Assembly: GCA_015680685.1 (NCBI GenBank)
Contig: MNCI01028339.1
Coordinates: 550,031-574,439, forward strand
DNA length: 24,409 nucleotides
Reading direction: 5' to 3'
Source: Gnetum montanum
Lineage: Eukaryota > Streptophyta > Gnetopsida > Gnetales > Gnetaceae
Numbering within the stretch: the stretch's first letter is position 1; each line of letters begins with the position of its first letter. The translations under genes were made by a program, and so were the position numbers. Below are positions 9,509 to 18,649 of this stretch, piece by piece. Under the pieces are notes generated by a model. The model was not told the DNA's origin, made no database searches, and worked only from the letters and a program-made list of their open reading frames with translations.

Positions 9509-9902
9509 GTAAAGGATGTAACATCAAGGGAATTTGTGGATTTTATTTGAGCACTTCTGTATGTTCTATCATATTGCTAAGGTTGTAATTATATCCTTGT
9601 AGATCTACCAAAAAATGGGAGTAAGAGTAAAATAAAAAGGCATTGAATAAATTTTTGAGGATTTCACTAGAAAGATATGTTACTCATGCCTAAAGGTTGG
9701 TGGCTTTTTAGAATCTATTAAGAAAAAGAAAATAACATGCCATGAATAAACTCCTTTCTTGGATAGAGTGCCAAGTGATGCTACTCCTTGCAACTATAGT
9801 AGTCCTATGGTTGTCCATTAAAGAGATGAAACAATGTGATGTCACTAGGAATGTGGTATGAACTTTGTTTGCATCTTAAAAAGAAGTGCTCATGATTACT
9901 TA

Positions 9903-9907
9903 ACCAT
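9903..9907 (+). repeat. Left target-site duplication of the solo LTR (accat)
   Basis: accat precedes TGATGAGTG and is repeated exactly at 10745-10749, directly after the other LTR end. Confidence 0.85.
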
Positions 9908-10615
9908 TGATGAGTGTCGAGGTACCCCTACACTCAACCATATGAATACCAGCATCTCACGCATGATCTGGTTGAACTCCAAGGACTAAGTTCTTAAGTG
10001 CCTTATGGAAGAATTAAGGTTAATTAATTGTTATCTTCCTAGACTTACTTGTATTGTCATGGTTGTATGGTTAAGTAAGTCTAAGGTATATGATTTTTAT
10101 GTCTTTTATCTTTTTATCGGCTATGCTAAGAGAGGAAAGGATGAAGAGACTAAGTAACTAACTTTCACTAACTAAGCTTTAGTCATCCTAGCATCAGTAT
10201 CCATTCCCACTTGTCATACACACCTTGAACCAATGTAACGCTACTGGGATTACCAAATGCTATTCGTTACTCGGTTACCAAGCATAGCACACATGCTCGA
10301 AGTGGTCGTACTGAGTGCACTTAAGTAGGAGAGTTGAGGGTTGAGAGAGATTAATTATCTAAGAAAGCATTTAAACATTTAACATTAATTGAATCCTATT
10401 TAGCTTAGTCCATATGCTGCAAGGTTTATCAGAAAGTTCATCTTTATTGCTGTACACAATTGTGTGCTTAGGTACAAATTTCTCGAATAAATATTCATTC
10501 CCTTTAAGACTCCTACTGTGGGCACATGGAAATTATTCTATCTCTAGAATGGAAAAATTTCCAGAGTTTAGCTAAGGGTCTAGATCTAGATGAGGAAATA
10601 AGAGAAAGCCACCTC

Positions 10616-10624
10616 TTATTTATA
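10616..10624 (-). promoter_or_regulatory. TATA box of the solo LTR
   Basis: Minus-strand TATAAATAA, with the flanks CTCTTATTTATAGAA (plus strand) identical to the left-edge LTR, 18 bp downstream of the first GATATC. Confidence 0.7.
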
Positions 10625-10640
10625 GAACTAGCGATGGGCT

Positions 10641-10735
10641 ACGATATCGTGTATGCGATATCGCAGGGGCCAACGCGATATCGTGTATGCGATATCGCAG
10701 GGGCCAACGCGATATCGTAGCCCATGCGATATCGT
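10641..10735 (-). repeat. Six-copy GATATC cluster with two perfect 34-bp units
   Basis: GATATC occurs at 10643, 10657, 10677, 10691, 10711 and 10728 (spacings 14, 20, 14, 20, 17). The segments 10643-10676 and 10677-10710 are identical 34-bp units. Compared with the left-edge LTR this copy has one extra palindrome, so the number of palindromes varies within the family. Confidence 0.85.
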
Positions 10736-10744
10736 GTCCCATAA

Positions 10745-10749
10745 ACCAT
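10745..10749 (+). repeat. Right target-site duplication of the solo LTR (accat)
   Basis: An exact copy of 9903-9907, immediately outside the LTR end. Confidence 0.85.
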
Positions 10750-11336
10750 TAATGACACACAAGGATTCATTATGCCTATGGTAAGGCATCTCACATCCCA
10801 ATTTTTGAAATTCCTTCACAAATCCATCTCATCTCACTATCCGTATGATGCTAACTTGTGGTTTTGTGTAACATAGGGTTACTTTCTAAAATTGGTGGTT
10901 TTAACATGTGGATTTTGTTTCATAGGTATGCATTGCATTGAATCCCTTTGGTGCCTATAGACACTTTTAGATGTGGTTATATAAGGGCATTAAAGGATAA
11001 ATCCTACTTTTGGGAGGATCCACTTGTATAACTATTGTGACTTGTACCTGTTTGACACAATCACATCATCTTATACCTTCCAACTACATAAATGTTAAAC
11101 TCAATATTTTTCCTTATCATATAACTAATTTGTTCTAAATCATGGATTTAATACCCATTTTCATGCATCTTCCAAAGCTTTTAATACCTACAACTCCATC
11201 TTCTAATACTTTTGGTGCCTACATATAAATTCTTAGTTACCCCAAAACTTTGGATTTGACCTGAAACCCTTCCACCTATCACAGAGCTTTATTTTTCATG
11301 TTGACTACCATCATAATATGAAAATTAAATCACCTT

Positions 11337-11416
11337 GATATCAACTACCTGATATCGGTTTAGACTCAACATTGGATACCTGATATTAGGTACCTAGTCC
11401 ATCAAAACTATATATA
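11337..11416 (+). promoter_or_regulatory. GATATC motifs and TATA box of LTR F
   Basis: GATATC at 11337 and 11351 and the weaker GATACC/GATATT at 11375/11382 lie just upstream of CTATATATAGG near 11410. The layout resembles U3 of the other LTRs here, though the exact spacing to TATA differs. Confidence 0.45.
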
Positions 11417-11967
11417 GGACCCCCACAGTGTTTCATAATACATTATCATCATTTGTAGCTAGGTGAGCTTTTCATTTTTCTCTCTCAAGTTAGAGATTTG
11501 TGCAACGAAATTTCACACATAACATCTTGCTCCATACTACTTCGATTCTCATGATTTTTGAACCTAGTTAAACCCAAAGTGATCAATTTAGTTGGGGGAG
11601 GTTGCTTGCATGGAAAACTTACACTGATTTTTTGAAATTTGCTATCATCTAGAAGGTATTATAGGTGTGAGAATGTTAAGAACCTTAAGTGTTTTAATGA
11701 ACAATCAATTTTATGAATTCCAGACACTTTACTTTTCTTACCCAATGGATCATAACTATCATTATAAATCATACATGAGGAAAAAAAACCAAATCACAAA
11801 GGGTCATAATAGAAGTTAATAATTTTTTGGCTTTTCTTTGAAATTTTTCTAACTATACAATCATATGAGCTAAAGAACTTAATAGAACTAAGGTAATGAG
11901 TAAGGTATAACTCTATTAATGATGAATGATAATACCTTAGTAACATCAAACCCTTGATTGATTACAA

Positions 11968-14460
11968 ATGATCCCAAAAAGAGAAGGACAAGAAGGACCT
12001 TTCCAAGGTGCAACCATGTGCCTAAGAGGTGGCAAAGGTCAACTAGGATAACAAGGCCCACTAGTTGAACATGAAGAAAAAGAGGCCTAGTCATTTAGAA
12101 TTAATCAAGAGGCTCCTACTATAGGGTAGTTAGTCCAAGGAGAGGCTACAAAACCATATAATCCACTGCAAGGAGAATGCCTCATGTTGTCTCAAGAATG
12201 CTTCAAAGCTATCTAGGAGAAATCCATGTTGACCATGATTATTGTGGAAATGAACTTTGGCCCATTTATGGAATTTTCCCCTAAGGTAGTTAGAACTCAA
12301 CTCCAAACATCACCTTTATAGCATATCCTTTTAGAAAGTGGGGAATGCTAACTCAGTGAGATGTACTAGTTCTGACATAATAAGGAAGAGGGCACCATAG
12401 TCAACATTGGTGGAGTCACTATTTTCTTTTCAGTCAAGGAAATCATAGAGGCTCTAAATCTACCAAATGTGGGGGCCAAGTTGGTGCATCTATCCACAAG
12501 ATTCGATGCAGAAACAAGAAAGTTGTGGCTAAAGTGGATGTACGAGAAAGACAATAAAACATACAATGACTTGACTCTAAAAGAGAGGACTTATTTTAAG
12601 ATAGGCACATACCACCTCTTCCTAACTAAAGGGTTCACTAGAATATCAACTTATGCAGTTAGGGGAAGTACAATATTAATGGGCAAATGTACTTCATCAA
12701 AATCCAAATGCAGTTCAAAGAATAGAAGGTAGGGAAGCCAACAAACCCATTTCCTTACTTGATCAGGAAGCTGTGTAAGAATGCTAGAATCTTGGGATAC
12801 ACCAATGATGTCCCTAGGAGGGCTCAAAATGGTTCTTTTGCTAAGTTGTTTAGACTTGTAGAACCAAGGAAAGACCTTGGTGATGAACAAGAATAAGAAC
12901 TAGAAAAGGAAATAGAGCAAGAGCCTGAGTAGCAATGAGAGCCACAAGTTCCATCTCCACCACCAAAAGATTACCAGCTTGTAATGAGCCATCTATAACA
13001 AATAGCTAAAATTTTTAGTTGGGGAAGTAGGAATGAATCAAATCTCTTTGAAGTCATAAATGATGCTGTGTAGCCCACCATTTTTGTTGATCCATCAAAG
13101 AGGTAGATTTCTTTACAATCAGGAGGAGAAGCCTAATGGTCATAGTAGATCACTGGTAACACCACATTTTTTCAAGTAATGCTTGAAACAGGAGAAGGTT
13201 CTATCATCATGATCATGCAACACCAAGACATAGTAGGTGCAATGAAAGTTATCGTAGATCATATTAAAGAGTCTTTTAATGTGCTTACTGTGCCTCTGGT
13301 GGATTTGACCAAGACTAAAGATGCCCAAATGCTAGTTGGAATTTCGATGATATGACTACCGCAACCCATGAGGTTGTACTTAACAAATTTCTATAGATTG
13401 GACAAGTGATGAGAACTATTTTTGACATCCCTAGTGATGTCACTATAGTTCATTTAGACCTCATTACCACAAAAGGAAAGTTGTTCATGGTAGAGACTAG
13501 GGCAAAGCATGCAGGAATAGAAGTGCATCGATTGCAATAAGAGCTAGCCATCCTAAGAGTTAAAATATGGGACCATATCCAATTTTTCATGTCCAACCAG
13601 CTAGAATAACTTCATATAGATTAGCTAAACCAATTGATTGAACAGAACTAGGCTACTAAGAAAGAGAAGGAGAAGGCAGTGTAGAATGCCTTAGCTACTG
13701 AAGCTCAAGCATATGCCCATAAGAAGACATTGACTACTGCACAAGAGGAGAATGAACAACTTACTATTGATAATGCAAGGTTGATCACTATAAATAAATA
13801 GAAAAATATATTGGGAGAAAGTGCCCACTAGTTGAAAGAATAATGAGTGAGGTCAACCAAGACATAAGTAGAATGACTAAAGAAAATCAAATCCTCTCAA
13901 TGGAGGAGGTCCATGCAATATGTTAAAAATCTATAATTGAGATAAGCACATGGAAAAATAAGGCCAAGAAACATGAAAAGTTGAAAAAGCACTTCTGAGA
14001 CCAAATTGCCATGTACAAATAGATCAACAAAAAATAAATCTAGATGGCAAAGGCCTACATCAGTTTCATGTCAATGCAGAATCCTAAGTAGTAAATAATT
14101 TTGGATAGCTATGCCTTGGTCTATCAATAGGAAGTAAAGAAGAAGGACCTAGAAATTTAAGATTTGAAAGAGTACATGGAATTGGCCAACCTTCGCTATG
14201 CCAACCTTGTGATGTTAACAACAAATTAACCCAGAAATGAGCTAGAGAATCATGTAGAAGCCACCTATGTGCTATATGAAAAAGAATTTGTAGGTAGGAA
14301 AAGTGCTTTACAAAAACTCTATGTGGAAAACTTAGAATTGTAAGCAATCAAGGCTTGCTACCATGGACAAAGAGATGTAGCCTTAAACCTAGCCAAGAGA
14401 TTGATGAATGACCATGAATTGAAAGAGAAGGCCAAGGCATTCAAGGATGAATGATGGTAG
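11968..14460 (+). pseudogene. Long coiled-coil reading frame of element E, function unknown
   Basis: A degenerate protein of about 800 residues lies between LTR F and the 3' LTR of E. The start chosen is ATG 11968 (MIPKREGQEGPF), with a frame change near 12680 and later shifts. The N-terminal half has a compact globular-looking block: VTIFFSVKEIIEALNLPNVGAK, then RKLWLKWMYEKDNKTYNDL, LKERTYFKIGTYHLFLTKG and, after the shift, KPTNPFPYLIRKLCKNARIL. The second half is charged and heptad-like (TKKEKEKAV, NALATEAQAYAHKKTLTTAQ, EENEQLTIDNARL; later ELENHVEATYVLYEKEF), suggesting long coiled coils. No RT, protease or integrase motif is present. A globular domain plus coiled coil resembles the extra proteins of some plant non-autonomous gypsy elements, but I cannot name the family. 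Most stops are TAG or TAA where CAG, CAA or TGG would fit. Confidence 0.6.
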
Positions 14461-14860
14461 TTTTTAGCTTGATACATGAAGGTAAATAAAATGTTTCCAT
14501 AGTTGCCATGTTTATGGGATGTATCAGTTCTAGCACACATCAGCTCATTAGCCTAGATGGTACATGACTCAAGAATGGAGGAGAAGAAGTTTTAAGTGCT
14601 CCTAAATAACTACAAATTCCAAAAGCTTGACAACAAGGGGAAGCATCCAATGGAAGAGCCACCACCTCTGAGAACTACATGAGTTCCCCAAGTTTTGTTG
14701 TTTTGTCATGTTGTGTTCATTTTTTTAAAAACACCATTGAAACATGGAAAAGTCAATTTGTGTGTCTAGTTAAGTCAATTAATAATCCCATACCTTCCTA
14801 ATATTTTGTAAAGAACTTTTTTTTTCATTTTTTTAAACTCAAGGATGAGTTTTCATTTAG
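14461..14860 (+). other. Untranslated stretch before 3' LTR of E
   Basis: No coding frame holds up here. The sequence is AT-rich with T runs (14818-14835) and leads to the purine tract. It corresponds to the 3' untranslated part of E. Confidence 0.5.
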
Positions 14861-14871
14861 TCATGAGGGTA
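14861..14871 (+). other. Polypurine tract of element E
   Basis: TCATGAGGGTA sits directly against the TGATGAGTCA start of the 3' LTR. It is short and pyrimidine-interrupted, as expected after decay. Confidence 0.5.
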
Positions 14872-15772
14872 TGATGAGTCACGTTTCACAAGGCCTTAAT
14901 ATTGAATATCCAATATTGGAGCCGCAATGTTAGGTATTTGATATTGGGGCACAACCTTTGATGTTAGACATCTGATATTACTCCTTCTATGTAAGCCTAT
15001 AAATACCACACTTGGGTGCATGGTTGGGTTATAGTAGATAGCATAGAGAGATACAATAGATTCATAGATTTTTGATTTCAAAGTTTTGTTAGTTCCTAGT
15101 GCATGCCTATAGTGTGATGTTAAGTGATTGTACGACATCTTTATTTGAGTGTGATGTACTTGAACACATTATGTGTTTCGCAATAAAGATCAAGATTACT
15201 TCCATCATTACAACATCCACTTAGCTTTATTATTATTTCTAATTATCTTAATTTACTTAAATGCTTATTATTTTCCTTCATTAATATTTCCATTTATTGC
15301 TCTTTATTGTATCTATCATTAAATGAAATGAGTACAACTAATTATGAGCAGTTAAGTGTAATTACTTAGTAACCTAGTAGTGTATCGTTTGGTATGCCTA
15401 GTGACATATACTTGGTAATACTAGTAGTAGTTACAAAAAGTCCAAGGCATGTACGAATGGTTAGGAATTGATACTCATCACATGTAGGCTAGTTTAGACT
15501 TTACTTTTCATTGTTAATTAGATTAAACAATTAATTCTTTATTATCATTAGGTTTAGCTGAGGGTCGAACAACATCAACTATCTTACACCTCACATTAGA
15601 CTAAACCATACATGATAAGGCTACCACTAGTCCAAGTGGGAAGATAACAAATTGTGATCAAGGCATAATGATCTATATACCACAACTAGCCCCATCCATA
15701 TAATTCAATTTAATCATGCATGAATGCTTGTGATTCATATGGTTGGGCATAGGGGTACCTCACCACTCATTA
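14872..15772 (+). mobile_element. 3' LTR of element E
   Basis: A 901-bp partner of 5572-6474. It starts TGATGAGTCACG and ends CCACTCATTA (family CTCATCA with one C/T change). It keeps an intact TATAAATA (14998-15005) that is decayed in the 5' copy. The right flank is acgaa, the target duplication. Confidence 0.92.
14998..15006 (+). promoter_or_regulatory. TATA box in 3' LTR of E
   Basis: TATAAATAC lies about 126 bp from the LTR start, in the same alignment column as TATACATAC in the 5' LTR. Confidence 0.65.
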
Positions 15773-15777
15773 ACGAA
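15773..15777 (+). repeat. Right target-site duplication of element E (acgaa)
   Basis: Pairs with atgaa at 5567-5571. The C/T difference probably reflects deamination of a methylated CpG. Confidence 0.75.
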
Positions 15778-16997
15778 GAGCTATGAAAACTTAAAGCCAA
15801 CAAAACTTAGATGCTCAATTTTCTAGATTTCCACCAAGATGATTCTATAAGTCCTATAGTGTTACAAATAACCTTTCCCATAGGCCTACCTATTTCAAAC
15901 TTCACCAAATACAATGGTGAAGGGGATCCCAATGCACATCCAATAACCTTTTGGTTTGAGTGCCTCTTCTTGCAAGCTTGGTCTCATATAGTATTGTAGA
16001 TTTCTCCCATGTCTCCCAAGGAAAAGACTTTAGATTGATATAAAATTTTTCCTAGGGGCTTCATCTCTTCCCTCAAGGACCTAATTAGCCAATTTTTGAA
16101 CTACTTTAGATACAACTTAAAGCTAGATTCCACATTGGACCAATTGATGAAGGGGAGGCAAGGGCCATGTGAACCTATCAAAAGGTTAATTCACAGGTAA
16201 AACTCAATGCTTAATGAGATTATAGAGCCTATTGTTGAAAGTCAACTCTTGGCCATTTAAAAGGGAGGAGTAAATGACTATATGAAGTCAAAAATGTACT
16301 ACCTAGAGCCTTGATCACTAACCTAAGTCTTTTGATAAACCAAGAGCATTGAGGAAGTAGCTAAGCCAAAAAATAACCTAGCCTACATGGCCTATAAAAA
16401 CCAACATGTAATAAGGGATGGGGATTAATGAAGCAAGAACATACAATCATGGCCATAGTAGCAAAAGAGCCAAAATAGGCAGAGAAATGAGGATCACCAC
16501 CACACAACACATCCCAAGACTCATTGTATTCATCCACTTCCTATGTCCCAAATCAACCAAGATCAAAATTTGTATGTAAGGATAGGTTTCAGTACACTAG
16601 GTTGCCTATGAAACCATTTGAACTTTTGGAACAATTGCTTAACTACAACCACATACAATATAAGCAACTATCTAGAGAAGCTTGTAGGATGTATGATCAT
16701 CTTTGTAACATAGCTAGAGACCCAAAAATAGCTACCAAAGATGATCCTAAGCTACCAAGGTACTTCAAGTTGGATAGGTATTGACATTATCATCAAATGG
16801 CTCGTCATGATACCAATTTTTGCCTAGCATTAAAGGATGACCTCTTGAAGATGATAAACTATGGAGAGTTGGTAGTGAATGAGCCTAGCTCTCAAAGTGC
16901 TAACAACAAATCCTATATCATAGCCTCATTCATAGAAATCAAGTGGTCTAACCTTCCTATGAAACTATTTATTATAAAAGTACCATCGCAATCTTGA
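15778..16997 (+). pseudogene. Element D gag (Tat-type), continuation after insertion
   Basis: The frame resumes from 5571 (ELxKLKANKTxMLNF). The gag core runs from about 15875: LPISNFTKYNGEGDPNAHPITF, WFECLFLQAW, ISPMSPKEKTLD then YKIFPRGFISSLKDLISQFL, matching the plant Tat pattern of a start box, a hydrophobic helix, a W(Y/F)..LP box and F..L...F. LIHR, NEIIEP and EEVAK follow. After one frame change near 16500 come FVCKDRFQYTRLPMKPFELL, CNIARDPKIATKDDPKLPRYFKLDRY, and HYHQMARHDTNFC with LKDDLLKMINYGEL. That last block is the Tat gag C-terminal C..H....GHDTxxC..LK..I..L...G.L knuckle with a stop at the first Cys position. Around a dozen stops, several at W or Q positions, make it non-functional. 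Confidence 0.88.
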
Positions 16998-17790
16998 AGC
17001 AAAAAGACAAGAAAGCCATTTATCATATAGGTACCACCTCCTCCAACCCTTAAGAAGCCTTTAATCATACATTTCTCATATTTAATAGCTTCAACATCAC
17101 AACCTAATCGATGCGTTGCTAATCCCACAAAGCCTAGGGAACCATTTGTTATTAGTGTCCCTCCACCTTTAACAAGTAAGACCACAACAACCCATGATCA
17201 AAGTCCACCTATTGTGGGTAATAACTCAAAGGTTAGTGAGAAGTCATCATCTTTACAATGGCGATGAAAATAACCTATCACTAAACCAACAACAGATCCC
17301 ACTAAAGGTGGCCAACAATAAAAGACTTTGAAATAAGTTGCAACAAGATAAGTTACATCCATGAACAAGGGGCCCATGGCATATACATTACAACCCAAGT
17401 CATACATCCAAGGAAGAATGGAGGATGTTAGAAGTACAAAGGTCAAAACATCACAAGCCAAGGAAAAACTTTTCCATGCAACCATGGAAAAAGAAAAATA
17501 GTTCCTTAAGAAAAAAAACACATTACCAAACTTGTATGACTTGGTCATGACCTCTCCTAAAAATAGGGACACACTAGCTTAAGTATTGACTTCTATCCTT
17601 GTGAGCAAAAACATGCCCACTAATAGAGTCTTGATCCACTCTATCATTGAGTAGGATTGACTTAGGAAAAATGGGCATAAACCCACACTCATTCCATGAT
17701 AGTGAAGTGAAGATTAACTCTTGAAATAGAGAGGTGCTATATGCTTCTCTCTTTATTACCATATGTATTAGTAGATACAAAGTTCATCAT
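16998..17790 (+). pseudogene. Element D gag-protease linker
   Basis: Continuing from gag, a repeated short motif appears: MKLFIIKVP, RKPFII.VPPPP, KKPLIIHF and REPFVISVPPP. It resembles the KPL(V/I)I.F and P.PI.IQVPAPF strings of Tat polyproteins. The pre-protease helix region follows (NTLPNLYDLVMTSPKNRDTL, LTSILVSKNMPTNRVLIHSI, RKNGHKPTLIP), with the typical LL..S..HR.AL.KVL pattern and the HN..L stretch just before protease. In-frame stops and at least one shift are present. Confidence 0.7.
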
Positions 17791-18190
17791 GTTCACATGG
17801 ATGATGGGACAGCCAAAAATGTGGTACTATATTTTGTTGTTGACAAACTAGGCTTAATTGAGAACATTCAAGCGACCACCACCTTAGCACTTAAGTAATT
17901 TAATGGCTTGAAAGTAGTAATGCAAGGTTTCATTACTTTATATTTTGTAGTCTGAGAGCAGTTTCCCACATCTATCAACTTCCTAAGAGTCGAAGTGACA
18001 TCCAATTTCAACTTGATCCTAGGAAGGTCATGGTTAGTGAAACTTCAAGTAGTTTCATCTCCTATACATTAGGAGATTCACTTACCATACATAGGTGGAA
18101 AAATCATGATCCATGAAGGCAATGTATCACTACCCTCAATTAACTATGTCAATATTAATCAAGGTTTGGACATAGAGTTTCAAGAGAAAA
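17791..18190 (+). pseudogene. Element D aspartic protease (retropepsin-like)
   Basis: The protease processes the Gag polyprotein. The active-site region reads VHMDDGTAKNVV (17791 on; family pattern (I/V)D.GSALNV), followed by DKLGL, TTTLALK, FNGLKVVMQGFI (the flap region) and, in the same frame, NFNLILGRSWL (18004-18036), the conserved ILGRPW box. SSPIH, PYIGGKIMIHEGNVSLPSI then follow, like the post-protease H..LKY...... V.GE stretch. Three stops interrupt it. Normally RT would begin within a few hundred codons; here no RT follows. Confidence 0.85.
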
Positions 18191-18510
18191 CTCTTGACAC
18201 TTAGACTGGAACCACTGATAACAAAGATAATAATGATGCTAGCAACATCAACTCCACAATAATGAATGACCAAAAAAAATGCATGTAAGTGACCATGATA
18301 AATGGTGAACATAGGATGGTGCAAGAGATTCATTAATCTATCAAAGATCAAACTACAAGTTCCCAGCAAGATTCTTATACTCTCTCTTGCTAAGGATCAT
18401 CTATTTGCTTTCGCAACATTGTATCATGTTTTACTATTAGTTTTGTCCTTATATGCTCTTTTGAGAGCATCCCATAATTGATAGATAGGATGTAGACTGT
18501 TACATTCCAA
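18191..18510 (+). other. Non-coding junction after protease
   Basis: No convincing coding frame is present. This is where RT, RNase H and integrase should begin in an autonomous Tat element. The sequence passes directly into the 29-bp repeat cluster at 18511. Confidence 0.5.
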
Positions 18511-18600
18511 GGCCTAAAACTAGCATTAAGGCCTACTAAGGCCTAAAATTGGCAATATTATGGCCCACTAAGGCATAAAACTAGCATTCAAATAAGTCTT
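18511..18600 (+). repeat. 29-bp minisatellite, cluster 1 (about 3 units)
   Basis: Units start at 18511, 18540 and 18572, each opening GGC(C)TAAAA(C/T)T and ending (G)CC(T/C)ACTAA. The first is exactly 29 bp and the second 32. The motif is the same as in the 22958-23160 cluster. Confidence 0.7.
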
Positions 18601-18649
18601 AGAATGGGTTCCAAGCACTAAACTTAATGAAGACACAAATCCTACCATC

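Larger units (their letters stand above)
9908..10744 (-). mobile_element. Solo LTR (TGATGAG/CTCATCA family, minus strand)
   Basis: An 837-bp LTR with no internal domain, flanked by perfect 5-bp copies of accat. Read on the minus strand it starts TTATGGGACACG (one base off the family TGATGAGACGCG), has six GATATC palindromes, a TATA box, a TTGGTAACC...TTGGTAATCCCAGT block, and ends TCATATGGTTGAGTGTAGGGGTACCTCG...CTCATCA in short form, matching the 3' end of the E LTRs. The U3 and promoter match the left-edge LTR (1-216). Solo LTRs arise when the two LTRs of an element recombine. It lies inside LTR F. Confidence 0.9.
9509..11600 (+). mobile_element. Probable LTR F (plus strand), split by a solo LTR
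   Basis: The start is TGTAAAGGATGTAACATC after a purine tract. Removing the solo LTR at 9908-10744 and one accat copy leaves about 1.25 kb. A TATA box (CTATATATAGGACC) lies near 11410, with GATATC motifs at 11337 and 11351 (14 bp apart, as in the other LTR families here). The 3' limit is uncertain; a weak GTTGGGGGAGG at about 11591 could mark a decayed primer site. I found no second copy in the window, so it could be a solo LTR or a truncated element. No gene is visible in this stretch. Confidence 0.45.
5572..15772 (+). mobile_element. Element E: nested pol-less Ty3-gypsy element (Tat/Athila-like)
   Basis: E spans 10.2 kb including later insertions. Evidence: paired LTRs, 5-bp target duplication, primer site for tRNA-Asp, polypurine tract before the 3' LTR, and a gag remnant. 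Order: 5' LTR, primer site, gag with coiled coil and zinc-knuckle relic, proline-rich frame, foreign LTR F with a solo LTR inside, long coiled-coil reading frame, purine tract, 3' LTR. No RT, RNase H or integrase is seen. It lies within the gag frame of D and splits it. Confidence 0.88.

Noticed and set aside
11588-11606. Possible second tRNA-Asp primer site (GTTGGGGGAGGTTGCTTG)
   Set aside because: Only the middle GTTG...GGGGA agrees, the TGGCGCC half is missing, and no LTR end in CA lies directly before it. Too weak to list.
17198-17572. 124-codon minus-strand open frame
   Set aside because: It is antisense to the gag-protease linker of D, whose plus-strand motifs are clearly recognisable.
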